Assembly: GCF_043290135.1 (NCBI RefSeq)
Contig: NC_134707.1
Location: forward strand, 75,078,508 to 75,142,507
DNA length: 64,000 bases
From: Rhipicephalus microplus
Taxonomy: Eukaryota; Arthropoda; Arachnida; Ixodida; Ixodidae
Reading direction: 5' to 3'
In this document: piece after piece, positions 34,601-44,764 of the stretch
Numbering within the stretch: position 1 is the stretch's first letter
Layout: each line of letters starts with the position of its first letter
Made by a program: the position numbers and the translations under genes
Notes under the pieces: model-generated
The model's database searches: none
What the model was told of the DNA's origin: nothing
Seen by the model: only the letters and a program-made list of their open reading frames with translations

Positions 34601-34654
34601 ATACTCCAATGTAGCGTTGACGCCCGCGCACGCTGGGCACAGTGACGCTACACT

Positions 34655-34860
34655 GCAAACCATTTCACACCTTTAAGGGTATATTTTCTAATAAAACACC
34701 CATCTTACACCTATCATTTCTGCGAAATTTGTTCAAACGGGTGTAATTTAGCTCATTACACTCTTTGCGCACCCATTTGTCATTTTTGAGTGTATTAGAG
34801 GTGTATGTTTGCAAACTACACCAGAGGGTGTTTTCTTGAATGTTACACCTATTATATATG
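34655..34860. repeat. ACACC/GGTGT-rich MITE-like segment
   Basis: Short words acacctt, gggtgtaatt, ttacactc, aggtgtat, tacaccagagggtgt and gttacacct recur in both orientations over about 200 bp, as in small inverted-repeat elements. Exact ends and duplication could not be set. Confidence 0.35.
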
Positions 34861-37800
34861 TGTATAGTTTAGAGCATCAATGCATATCACATCTCCGCGA
34901 ACGCAATCAAACTGCATGCCAAATTACTGGTGAAAAGGTCGACGTTTCGGCAATCGTTTTCGGTTCATGTTTCATTCGCCAAAATATATCGTGCTTTGTA
35001 ATATATATATTACACCACTCATTACATTATTCAGACGATTCCTCACACGTTGAACGATTTATTTCATGGGTTGACTTTTTGGAATTCTTACTAAAAATAT
35101 TTTGCTGCCGATCATGTCCATTCATCCCTTATTTTCACAGGGACATCGGTAAAAGAGATGATGTTGCGCTTAAACGTAACATCAAACGATTACACATGGT
35201 TTTCGACAGGCTATCATGCGCGCTTTCTCATTTTAAATCACACAACATTTTTCGTACCAGAGGTCCTGTTTTCTTTACAATAGGGTACACATATTTTCTC
35301 ACACTAAAAAATGTCGCAATCGACAAGTCGCTGATTTATTCAGTGAGGTAAAATTGGGTCTAAAAACGTAGATCAGCTCAAGTTATTCGTTTGCAGTGTT
35401 CGCATTGCCATAAAATTAAGCATGTTTACAACTATCTGGCTTATCTTACTCTGATGCAACTGCTGTGCACGCATGCCGCGCCGCAGGACAAGATTGGAAC
35501 ACATACGCAAAGCACGGGGGAACTCGTCCTATGGAACGAACCACTCTGTGGGCACTTACTGCTCTTTTTATTTCCTTAATAAGAACGCTTGCTTGTGGTA
35601 TAATAAGCACGTGAACGATCCGAGACGACACTAGCGCACTGTACCCGCGCCAGAAGAAGGGAGAGTAGTTGACTAATTGCAGTATTGTAATTGACAGTTA
35701 CAAGGCACTGATAATCGCACATTCGTATGCTCGCACGATTTGTATGACTTGAACTAAAATCAAAAATCATTCATACTTTGTCGGTAAAAAAAGCATTGTT
35801 CCCAGGTTCTTGCTTAATGGCAGAGTGTTAATTAAAAGAAGATAATAGCACAGCAGCAGTTTTTCTAGGATTTATGCATGGAGGGGGATAGAAGAGGAAA
35901 GAAGGGGGCCTGACACATCTGTATGTACATTTTGCCTGTGGTTGCATACGAGCGAACTAAAACCAGGAGCTTTCTTTTTTTCTTGAAATGGGCCAAATTC
36001 TGACCCTAAAGTACCTGAAATGAAACTAAATCGGCTCATACGTACTTTCTTCTTTCATCTAAAAAAGTAAAATTAAAACATCATTTATAATTACTACGGT
36101 TTTTCGTTGATAGCATGTATATGCCAATACAGCGTTATTTGAGCTTGTTTCGCTTCTAGATTTGGCCCATCTTGAATAAAAAAAGAAACTCCTCAGACGA
36201 ACAGAAAAAGGAAGTGGGGATGTGTTGAATACAAAACAACTTTCCTGCCGCCCTTCTCTAACTTTCTATTGATATCTATGACGCACAGGAAATCAATTAG
36301 GACTCCAAATTGTCGAAACAACGCCGCAATGATGCCTCACTCGGAAAAAGAAAGATGTGCATCACGAAGACTACGAATTTTCCGCCTGCACACGTCCCTG
36401 GCATAAAAAAACGACCTTGAAGCTGCGCTAGCAAATAAATATGTTGTCAAGCATGAAATATTACACTATATCTTGGTGCCTTGACACAGCTTGGAATAGT
36501 TATCAAAAAATGGTGCTACTATAAGTTTCGGTTACGCTTTTGAGCTCTCGGGGCAACTGTGCATCGCCATCGTCAGCAGGCAGACTTGAATTGGGTGGTA
36601 ACATTTTCCGTGGCGGTAACATGCCGTTGCGTGTTCACTGCAGGCTGACTTGCTTTGTCCTGGACGTGTACTTCTATGGCTTACACGGTATAACTCGCGC
36701 TTTCAGTAGATAAAGTGCGTGTCTCTACAATATCTGCAATCGTGTACGTGTCACTGCAATCTGTGGCGCATCGGCAAGCATTACAGAACAACTTCGGTGC
36801 GGCGGAGTGTGTGTCCTCTGTCAAAGGCTTTTGTTGAAGCTTGTGCACGCCGCAAGCTGAGTGTTTTCGATAATGCATTCAATGGAGCGTACGCTGGGAG
36901 CTACATGAAGAACGCTTTTGGATTTCGTGCTATTGCTGAAAAGGTAAGCTTTCGTGCATGCAAACAACGAAGTGCAGAAGTGCGTGCCTGCCAACGCCCG
37001 ATTTGCCCGCAATACTTCTATTTGCAAGGAAGCGAGCGTCCCTTGGCGCCGTAGCTTCATGACCTTCGCTCGCTATGAGCTTATCAGATGCGAAGTCTGA
37101 ACAGTCGCAGCGTTCTTAAACCCCGCTGTGGTGCCCAGTTAAAAAAAAAAGCGGGTGGATGTGCCGCACGCAGATAGACCTTAGCGCGTGCGGCAGCTGG
37201 TGAAAAAAAAAGTGGGGGGGGGGGGGGGAAGTGACCGAGCCGAGGTGGGCGAAAGAGATGGCATTATAATAAAAAACGAAACAGATCAACAGGAAAGGAG
37301 GCGCAAGTTGTAAGTTAGTGGGACTACAGTGGACAAAGGGGTGCGTTTATTACGCGAGAAAAAAAATCAATGACTGAAGTTATATTGCGTGTATATTGCC
37401 AGTAAATACGCTATTTAAAGCAATAATTCCAAAATATTTAAAATTTGTGTCAATCATTCCTTTTGATGCCTGTGCCTTGCAGTGGCGTGACATGTGTTTT
37501 GTTTAAAATCGTGCAGCTAACCAAAGAAATTATATGTACCTTGTTTGGTCAGCAATTTGCACTTTTTTATGCCTTGTTAGGTTTGTTAATAGGTATACTT
37601 GTATATCGTAGATAATGAGGCTATTGTAATATTGATGTGTTTTGGTAAGGCCTTGAACAGCCACACTCAATTGCACACATCATCTTGATTGCATTTTTTC
37701 ACCGTTTTAGTGCGGCGCATAGAATATTGTAGAATAGAATATTTTTAAATATTTTGCTGTAAAGTTTTGGCGTTGTGGTTACGTGAAAGCTTAGCCAAAG

Positions 37801-38469
37801 TGTACCAACACACACCTACACAATACTTTCAGTTACACTGATACAGCACAGATGATAATGGTGTAGGCATTGTTAGCCAGTAAAGAACACGCCCATGAAA
37901 AAAAAATGATGATGACGACACAAGTGAATGTGGATAAAAGAAGGCAGACCTAACAGCACTTGTCTCTTTCATGCGTTTTGCCTGTCCAGGTTTCATCCTT
38001 ATGAATGTAAACACGCTGATCCAACTAATAAGCCTTCCATGCATATATTCTTGTTCGCATCTTCTGCAATAATTCATACATTTTTTCAAAATAATACATA
38101 TTTAATGTCTAGCAGTTCAGAGCTTATTGAGCATCTATTTACCTTACTTGTAATTTGGTTCACTGTGTACGTTAGCAAAACGCAAGCTCCATATTATTTG
38201 ACGCCAGGCACGACCAGAGTCCGTCGGCGCGGACCGACGCAAACCGGCACGAAATGCGACATGCTACATTTTGCGCTGATTCGTTACCTAGGCAGAACTG
38301 CATCTCCCTCGTTTCATGACGAAGGGACACCGGATGTGCTAAAACGCGCATGCGTCAAAGCAAGGCAGCATGGCGCGCGCCTGTGAGTATATGCCAGGAC
38401 CGGCGCTTGGTGTGGCAACGCCGGCGTGACGCGAGAAAACGAACGCCGGCAAGCACGCGCACCACGTCA
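34861..38469. other. Long stretch without a recognised gene
   Basis: A 180-codon frame at 34809-35351 (plus) and several shorter ones show no domain I recognise. There is a poly-A/poly-G rich segment at 37140-37230 (about 16 G near 37214-37229). 38200-38480 is GC-rich and may be the 5' part of the composite repeat that follows. Nothing else supported. Confidence 0.4.
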
Positions 38470-38496
38470 CATCGAAATATATTGGCGCCGTGACTG

Positions 38497-39470
38497 TGGC
38501 ATGTAGTCGTGTTCTCACATGACACGCATCTCATGATTATCATGTTTGCAACAGTCAAACACCTTCGTCATTCATTCGCGTCACGTAATACCAAATATGG
38601 CATATGTGAAACTAGTGAAACGGCCGCGAGCGCAACATCAGTGTGGCATTTAGTCATGTTGTTACATGACAAGCATGCCGTGATTATCATGTTTCGATGT
38701 GTCGTTCACTGATGTCTTCCATTCGCATCACGTAATACGGAATTTCGTGCATGTGAAGCTAGCAAAACGGCCGCCAGCGCATCATGAGCATGGCATGTAG
38801 TCATGTTGTTATATGGCACGCATCTCATAATTATCATATTTGCACCAGTCGCGTACCTTCGTCATCCATTCACGTACTGTAATACCGAATTTGGGGTAAG
38901 TGACGTTAGCAAAACGGCCACGAGCACATCATGAGCATGGCATGTATTCACGTTGTTACATGACATGCATGTCATGATTTTCATTTTAGGGTCTGTCGCT
39001 TGCGTTTGCCATGGAATCATATCATATTGTACCAGTTTTGCAATGTGTCATGTGAACGAAACCACCACAAGAGCAGCAGAACTATGAAATGAAAACCATG
39101 ACATTCATGACATACATATCACGACTTTCATGTTATGACTGGTCAAATATGGGTGTCATACAGTGATGTTATGCCATACCAAGTTTGGTATTTATATCAT
39201 TACCAAAATGGCCAGCAGAGCTAAAAGTCTTAGGTGCCTAGATACATACATACATACATACATACATACATACATACATACATACATACATACATACATA
39301 CATACATACATACATACATACATACATACATACATACATACATACATACATACATACATACATACATACATACGCACGCTAAATGTCACTGAAGTTCACT
39401 ACGAAATGCTTCGCATTTAAAACACTGTTAGGCAGTGTTGCCTATGTAAGAATGTCTCACGTTTGTGTGT
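38497..39470 (+). repeat. Composite repeat, locus 3: four 147-bp units plus full tail
   Basis: The anchor tag/tat-tcatgttgttacatgac occurs at 38504, 38651, 38798 and 38945, exactly 147 bp apart each time. The units are followed by a tail (about 39000-39235) with gtgaacgaaaccaccacaag, a (CATA)n array (39240-39373), then aatgtcactgaagttcac, the self-complementary aaatgcttcgcattt and cactgttaggcagtg. It ends near 39470, just before LINE B copy 2. This is the most complete copy in the window. Confidence 0.9.
39240..39373. repeat. (CATA)n microsatellite, about 33 units
   Basis: Uninterrupted tetranucleotide array inside the tail of the composite repeat. The same slot in the copies at 6255 and 28608 holds only short gata-like remnants. 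Confidence 0.97.
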
Positions 39471-39599
39471 TCGAGACGAACAAGATGATTGATCATTGAA
39501 TGACCTTTCTAATACCGACGCTGATGATCATCGAGTAGGTTGTCTATTTGAAGGGTTTATGTTAGTCTTATGTTTATAATACTTTCGTATAATTTCACC

Positions 39600-41059
39600 A
39601 AGCAGCTTGTAAGTTCTATGAACCTTTAGCTACTCGGCGAAGTCAGTGGTTTTCCAGTTCTCAAATATGACACTATGGTTGCATTTTCCATATTGTGGGC
39701 ATTTTGCCGGTTCTCCAAATCACGTTAAAGAACTAACATTGCGTGATAAATTCTGTCTGGCCCTGCTGCTGTCTGTTTTCCCGTCAAAAGCAAATGTGTG
39801 TAACTCTTCGAGTGTCAAAGGAGCACTGTACTATTCCTCTTGGCCATCGGTTACGGGTAGTTTTTGTTTTTCGGTTGTCTGTTTGTATGCCAGGAAAGAT
39901 GGCGTCTAATTAGCGGAACTGATTACAGTGTGAATGTGTTCACCTAAAATGTCCGCCTGCTCCTCTAGAGGTGTCTGTGTGCCTGGGTTTGTAAGCATGG
40001 GTATTGCGTAGGAGCAGCAGTCGCCGCTGAAATTTCTAACCTAGTTCCACGATTTGTTGGATGGGGTTGTGCTAATAATTGTAGATATTTACTTTCGCCA
40101 GGACAATTTTTCTGCATCTGTACGAATATATAGTGCTTTCGCTTTAGCTTGTTTCAATGCTAGGAGGTTGTCACAAGTGGGGTACCTACGGAAGTTGCAC
40201 CATGCTTTATTTTGTAGTTTTTTTTTTGCATTTGCACAGTCACTTTTCCATCATGGTTTTAGCTTTCTTCGCCCTAGTTCTGAAGATTGGGAGTAGCTTG
40301 CTCTGTCGCAGACAGTATGCAAGCGGTGAACTTGTCGTTTATATCATTTATTAGTTGTTCAGACAAGTGATCCTGTAGATTAGCTTTCTGTTTAAACACA
40401 GGCGAGTTAGCTTCGTGAAGCTTCTAACGCGGTGGTTGAAAGCGTACAGTCTAAAGTGGTAGTGTTAGTTTTACAACCTACGGTAGATGGTCAGTACCGT
40501 ATAAGTTCTTTATTGTTTACCACGTAAAATAAACAAACAGTAAGCTTGACCACAGTGCCAAATCCAATCACATCATGGTTACTGTGCCTGAAGAGCAATA
40601 GTATGGCTATTCGATGTTTTAAGCCACGCATTGTTAGAATAAAATTTTAAACTACCTGCCCTCTGCTGTCTGTCTATACACTCCCCCATAGTATGTGTGC
40701 AGTGAAATCTCCTGCAATCAGGTAGCTGTTCTGCAATCATTTCTAGAACTTTTACAGTGAAATGTGTATGACGTGGAATAAATACGAAGGAAATAGTCAT
40801 AGTTTCGTGTGATAAAATGATGACTGGAGCCGTAGCAATGAAGCTTTCAACTATAACTTCTCTTACCGCTATACCACTTTGGACAACGATGGTGACGCTG
40901 CCCGAAGGCCGACTGCCTTGGGAGCTGTCGGGACGTGAAACAGTGTAACCTTTTAGTGTTTTTGTGTTCTTGGTGTAATATTTGTTTCCCGCAAACATAT
41001 TTCTACAGGACAGTAGCTTGTAAATATGTTCTTAACGTCGCTAAAGTTTCATGTCATGC
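39600..41059 (-). pseudogene. LINE B copy 2 ORF2: endonuclease and linker
   Basis: On the minus strand the endonuclease reads SRPSGSVTIVVQSGIAVREV, then ATAPVIILSHETMTISFVFI, then (in a second frame) LIAGDFTAHILWGS at about 40690-40720, the GDFNAH-LWGS catalytic motif with Asn changed to Thr. The linker shows KAWCNFRRYPTCDNLLALK and AKARYIRTDAEKLSW (about 40230-40130). Near 39810-39840 the RT begins with APLTLEELHTFAFDGKT. At least four stops or frameshifts; no RT catalytic core. Confidence 0.7.
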
Positions 41060-41067
41060 TTCGGCAG

Positions 41068-42200
41068 AAAAAGATGAAGTTGAACCCATTATAAGGAAAG
41101 GCATCAAGACTGCGCTAGGGCTTCCCCCGAACACCTCTGCGGTTAAACTTCTTGGGCTGGGCGTCTGCAACACTTTAGATGAACTAATAGAAGCCGCCAT
41201 GATGTCACAGCACCAAAGACTTCTTAGAAGTAGAACCGGGAGGAAAATCATGGATCACTTGGGGTTCGAGCCCACGGAGTGTTCCAGAGAGACAGCTAGC
41301 ATACCTAAATCAACTTGGGCAAGAATAAAAATTAGAGCGGTGCCAAAAAACACGCATCCGGTGTTTCATGAAGGCAGACGCAAAGCTAGAGCTGTAGCCC
41401 TGAAGGCGAAGCTTGAAGGTCGATCTGGCATGCTTTACGCGGACGCTGCAGAATACGAAAAAAAAGGGAGCATACACAGCGGTAGTTGTTCGCGAGAGCG
41501 GGGACCTGGTCTCGTTCGGCACTTGTAGAACACAACAACCACAGAGGCCAAAGAACTTGCGATTGCTTTGGCAATATCTCAAAAAGGCACACGAGTGATT
41601 GTTAGCGACTCTAGTCAGCCATTATAAACGACGATATCGGCAGGATCTCTGCTACAGCCGCCAAAATTCTAAGACAAGGACCAGTACCCGCCGAGCTAAT
41701 TTCACTAGTATGGTCCCCGGCCCATCAGGGTCTGAAGGAGAATGAGAAGGCGCACGCGATCGCCCGAGGACTTCCTTTCCGGTCGATCGAGGCTGACCCG
41801 CCGCCTTCGCGCGAGCAGCCCCTCTCCACAAGACACGAACTACGAAAGTTTCAGTAAATCACCGCACACTATAAATCCACCGTAAGATTTATCCAGAGGC
41901 AGCTAAACAGCTGAGCAAAAAGAAGAAAATTATGTGGCGAAAATTGCAAACCGGGGTATTTCCAAACCCTCACCTGTACAGTGAATGACACCCGGAATTG
42001 TTCAACTCCAAATGTGCGCATTGTAATAGCACTGCGGGTTTAGTGCACATGGTATGAATCTGCCCATCCTACAATGATCAAAGTATAAACGTAAATCCTG
42101 GGAGGCCTTATTACATAGCCGCGACGCCGAAGAACAGCGTCAAGTCATCGGTCTCACTCTGACCGCCGCCGAGTTCCAAGGGATTCCGGCTGATGGCTAG
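41068..42200 (+). pseudogene. Nested LINE ORF2 remnant
   Basis: The first 460 bp are open: IIRKGIKTALGLPPNTSAVK (RT thumb), then AVPKNTHPVFHEGRRKARA, then GMLYADAAEY, where the first RNase H Asp lies. After a frameshift near 41460 come KELAIALAISQKGTRVIVSDS (catalytic Glu and Asp) and ISLVWSPAHQGLKENEKAHA. Further stops occur before a tail ending LTLTAAEFQGIPA near 42190. The C-terminal half resembles the RNase H of LINE B copy 1 (PKNMHP / PRNMHP block), so both belong to related EN-RT-RNase H elements. Confidence 0.75.
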
Positions 42201-42281
42201 GGGGATAATTGGGGGCAGAGGCCGAAGCCTCCTCCCCCATCATTGTAGACGGGTGCAAATAAGCGATATTTTTCTCTCTCT
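41068..42281 (+). mobile_element. Nested 5'-truncated LINE (RT C-terminus and RNase H)
   Basis: A plus-strand insertion of 1,214 bp in LINE B copy 2. The flanks are ttcggcag (41060-41067) and ctctgcag (42282-42289); LINE B copy 1 has the uninterrupted ctctgcagttcc at about 30062-30073. It ends in a gatatttttctctctctct tail. Confidence 0.82.
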
Positions 42282-42289
42282 CTCTGCAG

Positions 42290-43105
42290 TTCCAATGATT
42301 GATGTAAGCAATTGCGTGAAAAGATCTGTATAAAATTTAGTGCTTGCAGTTAGTTGTACGTAACATAAAAAGCGACGCTATTCCTGTGCATGGTCACTTC
42401 TTTTTTTGTGGGACCGAAATTGTGTTCAGCTCCCTTTTCCTCTTTGCGAAAGTAATGATAAGCTGCCTGATCGCCCTGCTGGTTGGAGCAGGGTCTGGCA
42501 GGCTTGCAGGGTCCAATACACTCACGTCCATGGAATCAGCTTAACCAGGGGGCTCAATACTGTTGGTGCCCGGCCAGGATTTTCGCCCCCTCTAGGGAGG
42601 CTGGCTAATCGGCATTGCTTCGACGTTAGGTTGGCTGGCACCAACACAGGTGGAGGCGTTGAAGCCTCCCTGAATAAAGGCACTTGGCGTTTTTTTTTGC
42701 TCTTTTTTGAAGGATTGACTGCAAACACTAGGTTCTAGAGTTCAACCCGTGTGCCTAAAGAAAGCCTCGGTGGTGTCTCTCCCTTTGCATCGCTTCAGCG
42801 CAGGTGCCCTTCTCGGAAAGAACCCCTTAATCACGTGCTTCTGGATACGATATGTTTTCTTTGGTTTTCAGTTTAAGTTTTTTTTGCCACTCTGGGCAGA
42901 AGCGTGAATTTGCTGCATGGGGTCCTTGCAGTTCACACAGCTTAAAGCGTCGGTGAACTCGCCATCATCATGTTAAATCTGGTCGCATTTCACGCAACTT
43001 GTATAACCACGACATGAATGAGACTTGTGCCCAAACCTCTGGCTCCGGAAGCACCTGCGAGAAGCACCTGCAACTACAGAACGTGCCATGCTCTAATCCG
43101 CCAGT
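42290..43105 (-). pseudogene. LINE B copy 2 ORF1 C-terminal half and ORF2 start
   Basis: Near 43085-42990 a knuckle block reads QRFGHKSHSCRG and SCVKC. From 42728 to 42522 a basic segment (NPSKKSKKKRQVPLF) leads into a Pro-rich stretch, as in copy 1. The endonuclease start is split by the nested LINE. Several frame changes. Confidence 0.6.
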
Positions 43106-43152
43106 GGCTGATATTGGCTGCATTGTATATACGAAGAATATAAATGTGCATG

Positions 43153-43158
<6 letters not shown>
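43076..43158. repeat. 85-bp repeat shared with 32283-32366
   Basis: See the copy at 32283-32366. Here it is followed by (TA)n and the Gypsy-like element. Confidence 0.6.

Positions 43159-43199
<41 letters not shown>
43153..43199. repeat. (TA)n microsatellite
   Basis: About 23 uninterrupted TA units. Confidence 0.97.
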
Positions 43200-43201
<2 letters not shown>

Positions 43202-43327
43202 GAGCAATATTTATGCGTCCCATCTTTTCATCTGTACATACTCATCATCACCAGTGAAGTTTAGGTTGTGGGGCACATACTCGAGTCAATAAAGGAGAGT
43301 CTTGAGTGTACTCGACGCCATCTTACA
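43200..43327 (+). repeat. Probable Gypsy 5' LTR, 3' portion
   Basis: Contains AATAAA (43288-43293) and ends atcttaca at 43327. Two bases later tggtggagagtgctgcc begins with TGG, as tRNA primer-binding sites do. The LTR start is not defined, and the 85-bp repeat at 43076 may be its upstream part. No matching 3' LTR exists in the window. Confidence 0.5.
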
Positions 43328-43447
43328 AGTGGTGGAGAGTGCTGCCTGGTTCCTGCGTCCTCTCGCGTTCTCGGACACCGCAGCGTCTTCTAGAATACAT
43401 CCCTGGAGCTCCGTTCAGCCCGCCGCTTAAACGACCTGGGTCCGGTA

Positions 43448-44764
43448 ATGTCGCAAGCCGCCCAGTCCAGCGTGTCAGCTTCGCCACCGCTCCCACCGCC
43501 AAGAAACCCTTCTCACCTGGTCACCAGCCCTCAAAAGGATCCTCCGCTGTTCGCAGGGCTTGCGGGTGAAGATGTTGAAGACAGGCTCGAGGAGTATGAC
43601 CGCGTGAGTGTTATCAAAAACTGCGATGAGCCTGCGAAACTCACCCACGTGGCATTCTACTTGAGCGTTGTCGCTAAAACGTGGCTTTTCAACCACGCCA
43701 CAGATTTTCCGACATGACCCGCCTTTACACGTCAGCTCCGCCAAATTTTTGCCAATCCGTCAGTGCGCTCGGATATCGCAAAAAAGAGGCTTGGTGCACG
43801 TGTTCAACGCCCTGGCAAGTCTTACACTTCTTACATCGAAGATGTTCTCGCCCTTTGCCACCGCAACGACAACGATATGGCGGAAAACGACCGTGTGCGC
43901 CACCTGCTAAAAAGAATTGCGACTGTCGCTTTTAACGCGCTTGTGGTGCAAAATCCCCAAACCGTAGCCGATGTTGTCGCTACCTGTCAGCGCCTTGAGG
44001 AGCTTCAGACCACTCGGGTGCAACCTGATATGTCTGATCTGAGCTCAAGTCATGATACAACAGCGCTGCGTGCACAAATCCGCTCTATAATCCGCGAGGA
44101 ACTTTATGCACAGGCTTCACCTGGCCACCTCGATATCCGAACGACGCCACCCACTACTAGTTTACGCGACGTCGTGAGGGAGGAACTGGCCTTGATGACT
44201 AGTACACCAGCTCCGAGTTCACATCCCATGCCTAGTTATGCTCACGTTGCTGCAACGACACCTACGCCCCACCAGAGCCTGGCCTCGATGACTGTCACAC
44301 CTGTCCCGAGCTCATATCCTGTGGCCATGCCAACGTATGCTCAGGTTGCTGCTAGGACACCTGCACCCCAGCAAAGCCCAATGCAGCTACCAGCGCCCGA
44401 AGTGCATGGTTCGCTCAACTCACTCGCATCGTGACCATCTTCCCGGTCTTACAACGCCAGGCGCAGTTCGCGGCCGACTTGCTTCTATTGCGGCATCCAT
44501 GGTCATATTTCAAGGTTTTGCCGACGCCGTCAGCAAGACGAACGACGAAGCTACGATAACCTTGAACGGGACGACTTCTACGCGACTGGACTTCCCTATC
44601 GTCAGCTGTATCCGAACAGGACACGTCGGTCGCCGTCTCCGCAGAACTTTGACCCAGTTGGCAGTTCCCGGTTCTCACGTCGTCGCTCACCTTCACCGAT
44701 GCGGCGTTCCTCTTCTCGTTTCCGACCTTCTACTTCAATTCCCGACAGCCAACTGGAAAACTGA
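43448..44764 (+). pseudogene. Gypsy gag, two nonsense codons
   Basis: ATG at 43448; the same frame runs 438 codons to the TGA at 44762-44764, broken only by TGA at 43715-43717 and 44432-44434. The N-terminal half has the retrotransposon gag core (PLFAGLAGEDVEDRLEEYDR, then LTHVAFYLSVVAKTW, then SYTSYIEDVLALCHR and VADVVATCQRLEEL). A Pro/Thr-rich linker with ALMTSTPAPSSHP-type repeats follows, then one CCHC knuckle, CFYCGIHGHISRFC, at about 44480-44521, and an Arg/Ser-rich tail. Both stops are single-base changes from Trp- or Arg-type codons (inference). Gag would form the RNA-packaging particle. Confidence 0.85.

Larger units (their letters stand above)
39530..43105 (-). mobile_element. LINE family B, copy 2, with nested LINE insertion
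   Basis: Minus-strand order: ORF1 knuckle region (43105-42900), ORF1 C-terminus (42740-42520), ORF2 endonuclease start (about 42350-42290), a nested plus-strand LINE (41068-42281), endonuclease continued (41059-40560), endonuclease-RT linker (40400-39900) and an RT N-terminal remnant (to about 39530). It lacks RNase H and the 3' end. It aligns over 42290-42740 with 30065-30480 of copy 1. Confidence 0.75.

Noticed and set aside
34809..35351. 180-codon plus-strand frame
   Set aside because: It has no recognisable domain, begins in a MITE-like repeat, and its composition is that of the surrounding AT-rich DNA.
39243..39375. CRISPR-like regular array
   Set aside because: A pure tetranucleotide repeat has no spacers. 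Likewise the 147-bp and 113-bp arrays lack repeat-spacer structure, and the genome is eukaryotic.
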